Below, one piece after another: positions 26,375-34,655 of a DNA stretch of 40,610 nucleotides (its first letter is position 1; the number at the start of each line of letters is the position of its first letter). Made by a program: the position numbers and the translations under genes. This DNA comes from DASYYE01 sp035946955 (lineage in GTDB: Bacteria > Actinomycetota > Actinomycetes > Streptosporangiales > Streptosporangiaceae). The DNA lies in contig DASYYE010000035.1 in the NCBI GenBank assembly GCA_035946955.1, positions 1-40,610 of the forward strand. The letters are read 5' to 3'. The notes beneath the pieces are model-generated. The model made no database searches. It was not told the DNA's origin and saw only the letters and a program-made list of their open reading frames with translations.

Positions 26375-27173
26375 GCCAACCGATGGCAGCCGCCCAGTCC
26401 TCGGCCTGTTCCAGAATGTCGAGAATGACTCCGGTCTTGGCGTCTGTATAGGCCCAGCCGTCGTCGCTCCAGCGTCGGACGTTGGCCTGCTTGGCTTCGG
26501 CGTAGCGATGGCACGCCGCCGGGTGAGCCCGCAGGTAGTCGCGGAACAGCAGGTGGTCGCGCTCCCACTGGCCGCCAGCCGCACAAACGTGCACGTGGAC
26601 TTCGCGTGACTGGTCAGCTGGCGGGCGGAAGTACCGGTGCAACTCGTCCCGGCTGCGCAGGACCAGGCCAGTCGCCTGCAGTGGGGGGACGTAGTGCGGC
26701 TCGTCGCCCAGATCTGCCACGCTCACCTGGATGTCCACAATCGGCTTGGCCGCCAGGCCTGGCACCGACGTGGACCCCACATGCTCGATGGCGAGCATGG
26801 CAGAACCCAGCGCCGCAGCCAGCCGCTGCCGCCAGCGTTCGTAGGTCTGCGGCCAGGCCGGGTCATACTCGATCAGGACCAGCGGAACCCGAGGTCGTTC
26901 CGAACCCTCAGTGACGGCGAAGCCTGGCCACGCGTGCGCCACCGCCCGCCGGGCAAGGCTGAACCGCGCGGCTTCCGGGAGCTCATGAGCGGCAAGGCCC
27001 TGGGGAGCGGCGACCAGCTCGTACAGATCGATGACTGTGGCACGGTTGCCTTCGGCCGCACGCAACTGCAACCACGCATCCCATGGATCGGTACTGCCAC
27101 TGACCCCGGCCGCCGCCAAGCGCTCCCCTATCGCGCGCCCACCTGCCGCGCCTTCTGGGTGGTTGCCAGTCAC
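26346..27173 (-). CDS. GrpB-family nucleotidyltransferase-like protein with an extra N-terminal domain
   Basis: 275 residues from GTG 27173. The C-terminal 180 residues are GrpB/UPF0157: VLIEYDPAWPQTYERWRQRL, AIEHVGSTSVPGLAAKPIVD (G-S-T-S and the D-x-Q pattern of nucleotidyltransferase folds), VHVHVCAAGGQWERDHLLFR and YAEAKQANVRRWSDDGWAYT. Residues 1-90 (DPWDAWLQLRAAEGNRATVI, DLYELVAAPQGLAAHELPEA) are an added helical part that plain GrpB proteins lack. A TATAGT box ends six bases before the GTG, so the mRNA is probably leaderless and the long form is real. The reaction is unknown. Confidence 0.85.
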   Translation of the reverse strand: MTGNHPEGAAGGRAIGERLAAAGVSGSTDPWDAWLQLRAAEGNRATVIDLYELVAAPQGLAAHELPEAARFSLARRAVAHAWPGFAVTEGSERPRVPLVLIEYDPAWPQTYERWRQRLAAALGSAMLAIEHVGSTSVPGLAAKPIVDIQVSVADLGDEPHYVPPLQATGLVLRSRDELHRYFRPPADQSREVHVHVCAAGGQWERDHLLFRDYLRAHPAACHRYAEAKQANVRRWSDDGWAYTDAKTGVILDILEQAEDWAAAIGWLSPPAPTSP

Positions 27174-27179
27174 GAGTCA

Positions 27180-27185
27180 ACTATA
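27180..27185 (-). promoter_or_regulatory. TATAGT -10 box of a leaderless GrpB-like transcript
   Basis: On the minus strand TATAGT is followed by TGACTC and then the GTG start, which puts the transcription start at or next to the start codon. No ribosome-binding sequence is present. Confidence 0.5.
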
Positions 27186-27279
27186 TGGCCCAATAGGCTG
27201 AGACCTACCGGACTCACTAGCCCACGCGGTCCTTTACGTAATCCTCCTTGCCAAAGGCCCAAATGATCACCGTGACCTT

Positions 27280-27387
27280 GATCGATGTGGCCTGGCGGAC
27301 AATCTTTTGTCCGTGAGCGCACATCGATCTTGGTGGACAGGGTTGTGGGTTTTGCTTCGGGCCACCCTTTTGTCCGCCAGGCCACAT
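27280..27387. repeat. Nested inverted-repeat element
   Basis: ATGTGGCCTGGCGGACAA (27285-27302) and its exact reverse complement (27370-27387) are 18-base arms of a 103-base unit. Inside the left half, GATCGATGTG (27280-27289) pairs with CACATCGATC (27320-27329), and CGGACAA pairs with TTGTCCG around TCTT (27296-27313). It has the look of a non-autonomous (MITE-like) element or an old recombination junction. No transposase is nearby. The rest of 27174-27465 shows nothing I can support. Confidence 0.6.
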
Positions 27388-27465
27388 TCATCTCCAGCGT
27401 CGGGCCCGCGTCCTCGCCTAGCGACCGTATGGACGGGCATCTCAGCCATACAGGGGGGTCGATGA

Positions 27466-27660
27466 CCGGCCGAGGTTCAGTTCCATACGGAGGAAAGCTG
27501 GTCGGTTAAACAGAGGACCCACACTGCCAACGAGCGAGCGTCTGCGTTCGTACCAGCGGACATCGCGCTCAGCGTACGTATACCGGAAGGTGCCTTGCAG
27601 ATTCTTAGCTACTCGGTGAGAGAAGACATGGAAGGACAGCACGCCCGCCGAGCGGCTTGA
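27466..27660 (+). pseudogene. Fragment of a second RelA/SpoT-like toxin C-terminus
   Basis: From 27472 the frame reads EVQFHTEESWSVKQRTHTAN, then ALSVRIPEGALQI, matching residues 438-493 of the intact toxin upstream. The DNA clearly matches 25915-26085 apart from a deletion of about 35 bases and a compensating single-base loss. A stop at 27463 closes the frame upstream and no start codon exists. The sequence differences show an older paralogue, not a fresh copy. It ends SYSVREDMEGQHARRAA. Confidence 0.85.
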
Positions 27661-27907
27661 CCCCCGCAACGGTCTCGCTGCCTGCCCCGCCCACGATGTC
27701 GCGTTCGACACCGGACTGCTCGCTGTCAACGGCGGGTTGCGAATCCACCTGGCCAGCAAGCTGACCCATGCCGTCCAGGACGACCCCCTCGCCAGGCAGT
27801 ACTACGGCCGACCACCGCTGCGCGACAGGCTGCTTCTGCCACCCGGTGCTAAGGCGCCCGCAACCAAATACCTGGACTGGCACCGGCACAATGTCTTCGC
27901 TACCTGA
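27620..27907 (+). pseudogene. C-terminal remnant of an HNH endonuclease
   Basis: The frame opens after a TGA at 27617 and has no start codon. It reads ERLDPRNGLAACPAHDVAFD, then TGLLAVNGGLRIHL, PPLRDRLLLPPGAKAPATKY and LDWHRHNVFAT, ending TGA at 27905. This is the last part of an HNH nuclease of the kind with N-G-L-x-x-C-P-x-H-D and an LLLPP...LDWHR tail; the first histidine-containing half is missing. It overlaps the end of the toxin fragment in another frame, which places two broken toxin or nuclease tails end to end. Confidence 0.8.
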
Positions 27908-27917
27908 GCGGGTCTGT

Positions 27918-28007
27918 AGGCAGTTTCGGCAGCGAGGCCGATGTCAGAGGCCGAGCAGGGGCGCAGGCGGGTCAGATTGGCGGCAGGTCGTCCTGGTAGA
28001 CCACACC
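27918..28007 (-). repeat. Displaced copy of the 3' end of helD
   Basis: About 90 bases match 28591-28681, the last 30 codons of helD, with roughly a dozen differences and one single-base gap. The translated copy reads LTRLRPCSASDIGLAAETA against LARLRPCSAADIGLAAGTA. The copy lies at the 3' end of the kinase gene, which reads through it in another frame. Confidence 0.85.
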
Positions 28008-28552
28008 GAATAGTCGGCACAAGCGTGGCTGATTTGGTCGTGGCAGTCACGGACCGCTGCGGCCAGGGCGCTTACGTCGACCGGGACGGTGGTGTCCACG
28101 GTGATGAGGGTGCCGATTCCGACTGGGCGGTCGTACTCGGCCATCGCCTCAAGCGGCAGCGTGGTCACGACGTGCACCGGATGCGTGGCGCGGGCGTTGT
28201 AGCGCTGCATGGCGAGTTCGGGTGGGCAGGTGCAGTGCACTTCGACTGGATGGGTGGCAAGGCCGGAGAGCTTCGCGCGTTCGTATTCGCTGTAGGGCCG
28301 GAAGTTCGCCTCGATCACCACGGCGGGGGCGTCGGCTGCCAGCGCCCACAGCAGTTCCATCGCGGCGCCGCCGAGCCGGCGTGACCACGCCAGGTCTGGT
28401 TCGGGTGCGCCGAGGGCGTCGTGCAGGGTCTCTTTGATCCGGTCCTTGGTGAGGAGCGCATAGCCGAGTTCAGCCGCCAGCGGGACTGCCAGGCTCGTCT
28501 TGCCCGACCCCGGCGCGCCAGAGACATATATGAGCCTGCGGGAATCAGTCAC
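27944..28552 (-). CDS. P-loop kinase of the AAA_33/zeta-toxin type
   Basis: About 202 residues from GTG 28552, with AGGTGG five bases before; GTG 28561 is an alternative. Walker A is YVSGAPGSGKTSLAVPLAAE, followed by KDRIKETLHDALG and a Walker B-like stretch AVVIEANFRPYSEYERAKL. A later arginine-bearing helix ELAMQRYNARA fits the small-molecule kinase fold shared by zeta toxins and chloramphenicol phosphotransferase. The substrate is unknown. The last 21 or so residues (STRTTCRQSDPPAPLLGL) come from the displaced helD tail, so the native C-terminus seems to have been replaced by read-through. Confidence 0.8.
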   Translation of the reverse strand: MTDSRRLIYVSGAPGSGKTSLAVPLAAELGYALLTKDRIKETLHDALGAPEPDLAWSRRLGGAAMELLWALAADAPAVVIEANFRPYSEYERAKLSGLATHPVEVHCTCPPELAMQRYNARATHPVHVVTTLPLEAMAEYDRPVGIGTLITVDTTVPVDVSALAAAVRDCHDQISHACADYSVWSTRTTCRQSDPPAPLLGL

Positions 28553-28588
28553 GAGGACCACCTGAACGGCGCTGCCCTAGCCGGGCGC

Positions 28589-30952
28589 TCAGGCAGTTCC
28601 GGCGGCGAGGCCGATGTCAGCGGCCGAGCAGGGGCGCAGGCGGGCCAGTATCGGCGGCAGTTCGCCTTCGTAGACCACACCAAGGCGCTGGGTGGGGCGG
28701 GTGAGCGCCACGTAGAGGTCGTTCAGGCCGTGGGTAGAGTCGGCCAGGATCTGCTGCGGGTCTGCGATGAGCACGCTGTCGAACTCCAGCCCGCGTGCCT
28801 GCCGCACGCTCAGCACGACCACTGGGCGCTCCAGCGCCGGATGCTCTCCGAGGACCACGTCTGGCACGGTTTTGGCGACCGCCAGTGTCAGCTCCTCCAA
28901 GCGGCTGTCGGGGACTATCACCGCCATCCGGCCCCCTCCGGTCCGCGTTGACTCCTGGCTCGCGACGTCCGCGAGGACTGAGGGCAGGTCTCCGGGCGGG
29001 GCCTCGCACCGCCACGGGTGCACCCCGGTCGAGCGGACCGGGCGCGGCTGGTGCAGGTCCGGGTCGATGGCCTCGAGCACGTCGGCGGCGACCTCTGCGA
29101 TCTCGGCGGGGGTTCGGTAGTTGATGGTGAGGCGTTCCTGGCGCCACCGGTCGGCCACGTGCGGGCCGAGCACCTCCTGCCATGACCTCGCGCCGCCCAG
29201 GTCGCTGGCCTGGGCCAGGTCGCCCACGATGGTCATGGACCTGGCCGGGCAGCGTCGCATCAGCACACGCCACGCCATGGGCGAGAGCTCCTGGGCCTCG
29301 TCCACCACGATGTGCCCGAACACCCAGGTACGGTCCGAGGCCGCGCGCTGGACCGCGGTGCGGTCGTCGTCGGCCTCGTAGCGGTCGGCCAGGCGCTCGG
29401 CGTCGATGAGGTCGTAGGCCGAGAGGATCTCGGCTTCCTCACCATCTACTACGGCACCCCCGTCGAGATCGCGGAGGTCGACCGAGCGGGAGCCGTAGGC
29501 CAGGTCCAGCACTTCGCGCGCGTATGCGACCCGCCTGCGGCGTTCCCGGCGGCTGCGTGCCCGGGTGGAACGGTCATCCTCGCCGAGCAGTTCCGCGGCC
29601 TCGTCCAGCAGCGGCACGTCCGCGGGCGACCAGCCACCGCCGGGTGGCCGCAGCAGCGTCTCCCGCTCGTGCTGGCTCAGGCCGGGCGCGGCCGAGGCCA
29701 GCCGCGCAGGTGACGAGAACAGGTCGGTGAGCAGGCGCTGCGGGGTCAGGGCCGGCCAGAAGGCCTCCAGAGCCACCCGGACGTGGGGGTCATCCCGCAA
29801 CTCCCGGCCGATATCGGCCACGTCGGCGTCGCTGAGCAGGTTGCCCCCTCCCAGCACGTTGAACCCGATCTTGCCAGCCACCTGCCTGGCAAGCGCCTCC
29901 AGCAGGAGCCGCTGAACCACCGAGCGGAGCTGGTTGTGAGGCAGGCGGGTGCGCCGTGCCCGGTCCCGCACGCGGGCACAGGTGCGCCGGTCCAGCCGCA
30001 GTGTCTCCCGCTCGAACTCCACTTCCAGCACGGGAGGGTTGGCCTGCCGGTCACAGATCGCGGCCGCGACAACGTCGGCCATGGCCAGCGAGCCCTTGAG
30101 CCGGGCCACCGCGGCGGGTTCCTCGCGGCTGGCGGTGACCCCCGGGTACAGGCCAGCGATCGTGGACAGCAGGACCGAGGTCTCGCCGAGTGACGGCAGC
30201 ACCTGGCTGACATAGCGCAGGAACGTGTCATTGGGCCCGACCACGAGGACCACGCGGCGGGCGAGCTGTTCGCGCTGGGTGTAAAGGAGGTACGCGGCGC
30301 GGTGCAGGGCCACGGCCGTCTTGCCGGTGCCCGGGCCGCCCTGGACGACCAGCACCCCCTTGTGGGGCGAGCGGATGATCCAGTCCTGCTCCACCTGGAT
30401 CGTCTCGACGATGTCGGACATCTGGCCGGTGCGCGTGGCGTTCAGTGCGGCCAGCAGCACGGCCTCACCGGTCAGGCCATCGGCCCGGCCGGACTGTGCG
30501 GCCGCGCTGGCGGCAGCCAGGTCGAGCACCTCGTCGTCGAGCCGCCTTACCTCCCTGCCCACTGTCTTGATATGCCTGCGCCGGCGGATGCCGTCTGGCG
30601 AGACCGGGGTCGCCAGGTAGAACGGCCGCGCGGCCGGGGCACGCCAGTCCAGCAGGAGCGGCTCGTAGTCGGCGTCCTCGTCACGCAGGCCCATCCGGCC
30701 GATGTAGCGCTTCGTACCCTCTTCGGTGTCGATCCGGCCGAAGCACAGCCCGTTCTCGGCGGCGTCGAACTGCGCCAGCCGTGTCGTGCACATGGCCACG
30801 GTGACATCACGCTCGGTCCTGGCCTGCGGCGTGCCTCCGGTGGCCCGCAGCGCCTCCCCCAGCCGCCCGGACACCCGTTCCCGCAGCCCATCGAGCTGCT
30901 CATAGAGCATGGTCACGTAGGCCTGCTCCAGGTCAACTTCGCGCTGCGACAC
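28589..30952 (-). CDS. helD: HelD-type RNA polymerase-associated helicase (UvrD/Rep-like)
   Basis: 787 residues. The N-terminal arm is coiled-coil-like (EQAYVTMLYEQLDGLRERV). The ATPase core has Walker A QGGPGTGKTAVALHRAAYLL, Walker B-like VVDEAQELSPMAWRVLMRRC, motif III GDLAQASDLGGARSWQEVL, NYRTPAEIAE, VVVLSVRQARGLEFDSV and YVALTRPTQRL. In actinobacteria HelD recycles stalled RNA polymerase; the related HelR of Streptomyces protects against rifamycins. Which subclass this one is cannot be settled by eye. The start is GTG 30952, six bases after a TACCCT box, probably leaderless. Its 3' end is duplicated beyond the kinase gene. Confidence 0.92.
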   Translation of the reverse strand: MSQREVDLEQAYVTMLYEQLDGLRERVSGRLGEALRATGGTPQARTERDVTVAMCTTRLAQFDAAENGLCFGRIDTEEGTKRYIGRMGLRDEDADYEPLLLDWRAPAARPFYLATPVSPDGIRRRRHIKTVGREVRRLDDEVLDLAAASAAAQSGRADGLTGEAVLLAALNATRTGQMSDIVETIQVEQDWIIRSPHKGVLVVQGGPGTGKTAVALHRAAYLLYTQREQLARRVVLVVGPNDTFLRYVSQVLPSLGETSVLLSTIAGLYPGVTASREEPAAVARLKGSLAMADVVAAAICDRQANPPVLEVEFERETLRLDRRTCARVRDRARRTRLPHNQLRSVVQRLLLEALARQVAGKIGFNVLGGGNLLSDADVADIGRELRDDPHVRVALEAFWPALTPQRLLTDLFSSPARLASAAPGLSQHERETLLRPPGGGWSPADVPLLDEAAELLGEDDRSTRARSRRERRRRVAYAREVLDLAYGSRSVDLRDLDGGAVVDGEEAEILSAYDLIDAERLADRYEADDDRTAVQRAASDRTWVFGHIVVDEAQELSPMAWRVLMRRCPARSMTIVGDLAQASDLGGARSWQEVLGPHVADRWRQERLTINYRTPAEIAEVAADVLEAIDPDLHQPRPVRSTGVHPWRCEAPPGDLPSVLADVASQESTRTGGGRMAVIVPDSRLEELTLAVAKTVPDVVLGEHPALERPVVVLSVRQARGLEFDSVLIADPQQILADSTHGLNDLYVALTRPTQRLGVVYEGELPPILARLRPCSAADIGLAAGTA

Positions 30953-30958
30953 ACATCA

Positions 30959-30964
30959 AGGGTA
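30959..30964 (-). promoter_or_regulatory. TACCCT -10 box of a leaderless helD transcript
   Basis: On the minus strand TACCCT, six bases, then the GTG start; no ribosome-binding sequence. The spacing equals that before the GrpB-like gene. Confidence 0.4.
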
Positions 30965-31130
30965 GGCATGTGCGGGGGTAGGCACACCAGTCCGGGGGCG
31001 GGCGGGCGCGCCCGGCGCAGGTCAGGGCAGGACGGTGTCCCTGGGGCTCAGCCGGGAAGCCTCGGCCGCCGCTGATGGCCCCAGGGGGCTGGGAGCGGTC
31101 CGCCGGGGCGGGCCAGGCAGAGCATAAGGC

Positions 31131-31514
31131 TCAGCTTTTCCAGCGCACTCCTGGCAGGGCGAAGGGGTCGTCCTGCTCCCACGGCGGCCCAGCCCTGCCC
31201 GGCCCAGAGTAGGGGTCAACGGGTTTCGTGGCAGGGTCCGCACGTCTCGCGGCACCCCGGGCCGGCTTTCGCATGCCTGGCCGGGAACCCACCGTGGGTG
31301 AGCGCCCGCGACGCGCAGCCGCGATGAGCACGGTGATGAGAGCGCCACAGCACAGGCCACCCAGGATGAGCCCTCCGGCAGCGGTGGCCAGTTTCGGCCA
31401 GCCCGCAGGGATGCCCAGGAGTGCGGTGGCCATGGCGAGTGTGAGCCCAGCCATGAGCAGCAGGGAGCCCACTAGGCAGAGCACCACACAGGTATGCCTG
31501 GTCAGGGCGCTCAT
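31131..31514 (-). CDS. Small two-span membrane protein
   Basis: 127 residues from ATG 31514; the frame is open to 31604, so a longer form is possible. There are two hydrophobic spans (CVVLCLVGSLLLMAGLTLAM and GGLILGGLCCGALITVLIAA, about residues 8-30 and 45-68), then a basic, Pro/Gly-rich cytoplasmic tail ending WEQDDPFALPGVRWKS. I recognise no family. It stands alone, divergent from the secreted repeat protein and upstream of helD with a 178-base gap. Confidence 0.55.
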   Translation of the reverse strand: MSALTRHTCVVLCLVGSLLLMAGLTLAMATALLGIPAGWPKLATAAGGLILGGLCCGALITVLIAAARRGRSPTVGSRPGMRKPARGAARRADPATKPVDPYSGPGRAGPPWEQDDPFALPGVRWKS

Positions 31515-31727
31515 CGGCGCGGGGTACTCCACTTGGGTCACGATTGCACTGCCATGACCGGCCCGCAACACAATTTGTGGCTTTCGGCCTGACATATCCG
31601 GCATGTAACCAAGTGAACGGTTCGCCGTATTGTCAGGTTGGGCACGCTCAGATCGGGGTCAGTGGACGACCAACCCAGTCTTGCGTTTACTCTCTTTTGG
31701 TAAGCAGTCGACTGTTGGCAAGGACAC

Positions 31728-33233
31728 ATGCCCAGCCATCGAACGGCTCCACCCTGGCAGCGAGCGGCCAAGCTCTCCGCCAGTGTCTTGGCATCCCTGC
31801 TAGCCATTACGGTCCCACACCCTGACGCACCCAACCCGCCAGCCAGGCCCGCACCGGCCAGCCCCGGCTTCGGCTCGGCACCCGGCCTGCAAGCTCCCGC
31901 CAACAGGAGTACGCCGCAGCATACTGCCCTGAACGCGACAGCCTGCATGAAGGTGGGGGTATGCGTTGCCGGCGGGAGCTACCAGACCAAGAGCGGTCTG
32001 GTGGAGCCCATGGTGGAAGTGTTCTCACGTGCGCACTGGTCGGCCCCGCAACGCCTCCAACTGCCGAAGAACGCACCAAAGCAACCCTATGGCGAGGTCA
32101 ACGGCCTCGCCTGCGCCGAGTGGGTGCAGACCTGCACAGCCGTGGGGGACTTCGTCCACGACTCCAGCGGTGACCTCCAGGCCTTCCTCGACACGGAGTT
32201 CCTCGGGCACTGGTCCGGGACGTTCCTGCCGGAACTGCCGGCAAACTCGGCCATCAACGAGAACGCTTCGCTGAGCGCTGTGGCGTGCACGCACGACGGG
32301 TGGTGCCAGGCTGTTGGCCGCTATGTCGACCGGAGTGGCCACGTCCAGGCGATGGCGATCACCAAGCCCAAAGGACGGAACTGGGGCAGCGCCACCGAGC
32401 TGATGGCGCCGTTGGGAGCGGCCGCGAACCCCCACGTGTCGCTCACCGGGCTCGCGTGCACCACCAGGGGGGCGTGTGTCGCGGTCGGCACCTACATCAC
32501 CAGGGGTAACCAGGTGCAGCCCATGGGCCTGGTCGAGGACCGCTACACATGGCGACGCGCGGTCAGGGTCGCCGCCCCGGCCAATGGCGCGCATAACGGG
32601 TTCGCCGCGCTGCGTTCGGTCTCCTGCTCCTCCGGCGCGCCCTGCGTGGCCGTGGGTGAGTATGCACTCACATCGGCGGCCGCCGACAACGCAGCCACTG
32701 ACAACCGGGCAATGAGCGTGACCGAGGTTGGTGGCCGCTTCGGGCCAGCCACCGGGATCACCACCGTGCCCGCCGGAGCGGGCACCACGCCCACCACGGA
32801 CCTCTCTGGCGTTTCCTGCACCGGGCCGCACGCCTGCGTGGCGGTTGGTGTTGGCACCAACAGTGCAGGCCACTCGGTGGCAATGTATGCCGTGCAGGCG
32901 CACGGGCGCTGGACCGAGTCCTTCCTGTTGCCGCCATCGGACGCGGGCACCGGCAGCCGGGCAGGCTCCTCGCTCTTCTCCGTGGCATGCCCCGACGTCG
33001 GCCACTGCGTCACCGTGGGCTATTACAACGACAACTCCGGTGGCTACCGTGCCGAAGCCGCACTCACCAAGGTGCCTGCCAGTCCCAGCCGCACGAGTAC
33101 CGCCCAGCGGGGCAGGGGCCAGCAGCCCAGCAGTGGCGGCCAGCGTCAGGGCCTCACCAGCCCCCTCCACCATGGCGGTGGCCAGGTCCACCAAGGCCGC
33201 ACCGGCCCAGCCACCGGCTCCCCGTCGCACTAG
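31728..33233 (+). CDS. Secreted protein with seven cysteine-paired repeats
   Basis: 501 residues. A basic start and hydrophobic core (AAKLSASVLASLLAITVP) act as an export signal, then comes a Pro/Ala-rich stretch. Residues 68-450 hold seven units of about 50-60 residues, each centred on A/S-C-x(4-6)-C-x-A-V-G-x-Y/F: ACMKVGVCVAGGSY, ACAEWVQTCTAVGDF, ACTHDGWCQAVGRY, ACTTRGACVAVGTY, SCSSGAPCVAVGEY, SCTGPHACVAVGVG and ACPDVGHCVTVGYY. Seven repeats with one cysteine pair each point to a disulphide-braced seven-bladed propeller. The C-terminal 50 residues are Ser/Gly/Gln-rich. It probably acts outside the cell; the ligand is unknown. ATG 31728 follows AAGGA. Confidence 0.8.
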   Translation: MPSHRTAPPWQRAAKLSASVLASLLAITVPHPDAPNPPARPAPASPGFGSAPGLQAPANRSTPQHTALNATACMKVGVCVAGGSYQTKSGLVEPMVEVFSRAHWSAPQRLQLPKNAPKQPYGEVNGLACAEWVQTCTAVGDFVHDSSGDLQAFLDTEFLGHWSGTFLPELPANSAINENASLSAVACTHDGWCQAVGRYVDRSGHVQAMAITKPKGRNWGSATELMAPLGAAANPHVSLTGLACTTRGACVAVGTYITRGNQVQPMGLVEDRYTWRRAVRVAAPANGAHNGFAALRSVSCSSGAPCVAVGEYALTSAAADNAATDNRAMSVTEVGGRFGPATGITTVPAGAGTTPTTDLSGVSCTGPHACVAVGVGTNSAGHSVAMYAVQAHGRWTESFLLPPSDAGTGSRAGSSLFSVACPDVGHCVTVGYYNDNSGGYRAEAALTKVPASPSRTSTAQRGRGQQPSSGGQRQGLTSPLHHGGGQVHQGRTGPATGSPSH

Positions 33234-33308
33234 CGGCCAGCCCGCAGGGCGGCACATTGCCGGGCGTGCCCCACGCCCAGGGTCGTGGCCTGCCGTTATG
33301 GTGGCGAC

Positions 33309-34655
33309 ATGCCGGATGAGAAGGTCGCTCTGGACATCGGGGGCACTACCGTGCCCGTCAGCAACCCAGGCAAAGTGTTCTTCCCACACACCGGGCACAC
33401 CAAGCTCGACCTCGTCCAGTACTACCTGAGCGTGGCCGACGGTGCCCTGCGCGGTGTGGGCGGCCGCCCCATGGCCCTCAAGCGGTTCGTGCACGGCGCC
33501 GAAGGTGAGGCCTTCTTCCAGAAGCGCGCACCAGACAAACGCCCGGAGTGGATCGAAACCGTCACGCTGCGGTTCCCGTCTGGGCGCTCCGCAGAGGAAG
33601 TCGTGGTCAGCGACGCCGCCCAGCTCGCCTGGGTCATCAACCTGGGCTGCATCGACCTCAACCCGCACCCGATCCGGGCCGACGACCTCGACCACCCCGA
33701 CGAACTCCGGGTGGACCTGGACCCAGTGCCCGGCGTGGCGTGGTCGCAGATCGTGGCGGTGGCAATGGTCGCCCAGGAAGTGCTGACCGACTTCGGGCTC
33801 ACCGGCTGGCCCAAGACCTCGGGGTCACGCGGGTTCCACATCTATGCCCGCATCGAGCCCCGGTGGGGTTTCACCGATGTCCGCCGCGCCGCGGTCGCGC
33901 TGGCCCGTGAGGTCGAGCGGCGGGCCCCCATGGAGGCCACCGCCCGCTGGTGGAAGGAGGAGCGGCACGGCGTCTTCGTGGACTACAACCAGAACGCCAA
34001 GGACCGGACCGTGGCCTCGGCCTACTCGGTCAGGCCGACCCCAGACGCCCGCGTGTCCACGCCACTGACCTGGGATGAGGTACCGGGCTGCCAGCCAGAG
34101 GCCTTCACCCTCGACACCGTGCCGCAGCGTTTCGCGGCCCAGGGCGACCCCTGGGCGGGCATCGACGACGCGGCAGGCTCCCTGGAGCCGCTGCTCGCGC
34201 TGGCCGCCGAGCACGAGGCGGCCGGCCTGCCTGATGCCCCCTGGCCGCCGCACTACGAGAAGCAGGCCGGTGAGGACGCCCGTGTCCAGCCGTCAAAACG
34301 CCGCACCCCGGCCAGGTCTGGGAGCAAGGCCCAGAGCCGCACCGATGAGCCGCCGGACAGTCCCGTCCCCAGTCCCACCGGCCGGCGCAAGTCAGTCATG
34401 CCGCTGATCGAGATCGCCCGCGCGGCCACCAAAGAAGAAGCCCTCGCCGCGCTGGAGACGTGGAAGGAGCGCCACCCCGACGTCGTGCCATACCTCGAGC
34501 CGCCCGACGTCCTGGTCGACTCCATGCGCGGCCGCAGTTCGACCTGGACGCGGATCCGGCTCAACCTCCAGCACGTGCCGCAGGAGCAGCGCCCGCCCCA
34601 GGAACCCCTGGAAGTCGACTACGACCCCTGGGGCCGGCCGTCCCGGGAGGTGTAG
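33309..34655 (+). CDS. LigD-type primase-polymerase, stand-alone (PolDom)
   Basis: 448 residues. The archaeo-eukaryotic primase fold of LigD is clear: SNPGKVFFPHTGHTKLDLVQ, metal ligands D136 and D138 in LRVDLDPVPG, PKTSGSRGFHIYARIEP with S171, R174 and H177, and D225 in GVFVDYNQNAKDRT. It should add ribo- or deoxyribonucleotides in non-homologous end joining together with Ku and an ATP-dependent ligase, neither of which is in the window. Residues 315-360 are a low-complexity linker, and a C-terminal piece follows (LIEIARAATKEEALAALETW, LDSMRGRSSTWTRIRL-like region). The start is ATG 33309. Separate PolDom proteins are usual in actinomycetes. Confidence 0.92.
   Translation: MPDEKVALDIGGTTVPVSNPGKVFFPHTGHTKLDLVQYYLSVADGALRGVGGRPMALKRFVHGAEGEAFFQKRAPDKRPEWIETVTLRFPSGRSAEEVVVSDAAQLAWVINLGCIDLNPHPIRADDLDHPDELRVDLDPVPGVAWSQIVAVAMVAQEVLTDFGLTGWPKTSGSRGFHIYARIEPRWGFTDVRRAAVALAREVERRAPMEATARWWKEERHGVFVDYNQNAKDRTVASAYSVRPTPDARVSTPLTWDEVPGCQPEAFTLDTVPQRFAAQGDPWAGIDDAAGSLEPLLALAAEHEAAGLPDAPWPPHYEKQAGEDARVQPSKRRTPARSGSKAQSRTDEPPDSPVPSPTGRRKSVMPLIEIARAATKEEALAALETWKERHPDVVPYLEPPDVLVDSMRGRSSTWTRIRLNLQHVPQEQRPPQEPLEVDYDPWGRPSREV

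Noticed and set aside
27285..27387. Reading the inverted-repeat unit as a complete insertion sequence
   Set aside because: Only 103 bases, no transposase and no clear target duplication; kept only as an inverted-repeat element.
27170..27391. Open frames of 60-73 codons across the inverted-repeat region
   Set aside because: They overlap stems and toxin debris, have no ribosome sites, and are not supported as genes.
30953..31130. A rifamycin-associated element upstream of helD
   Set aside because: I looked for the expected GC-rich palindrome and found none, so a link to rifamycin response is not supported by the upstream DNA.
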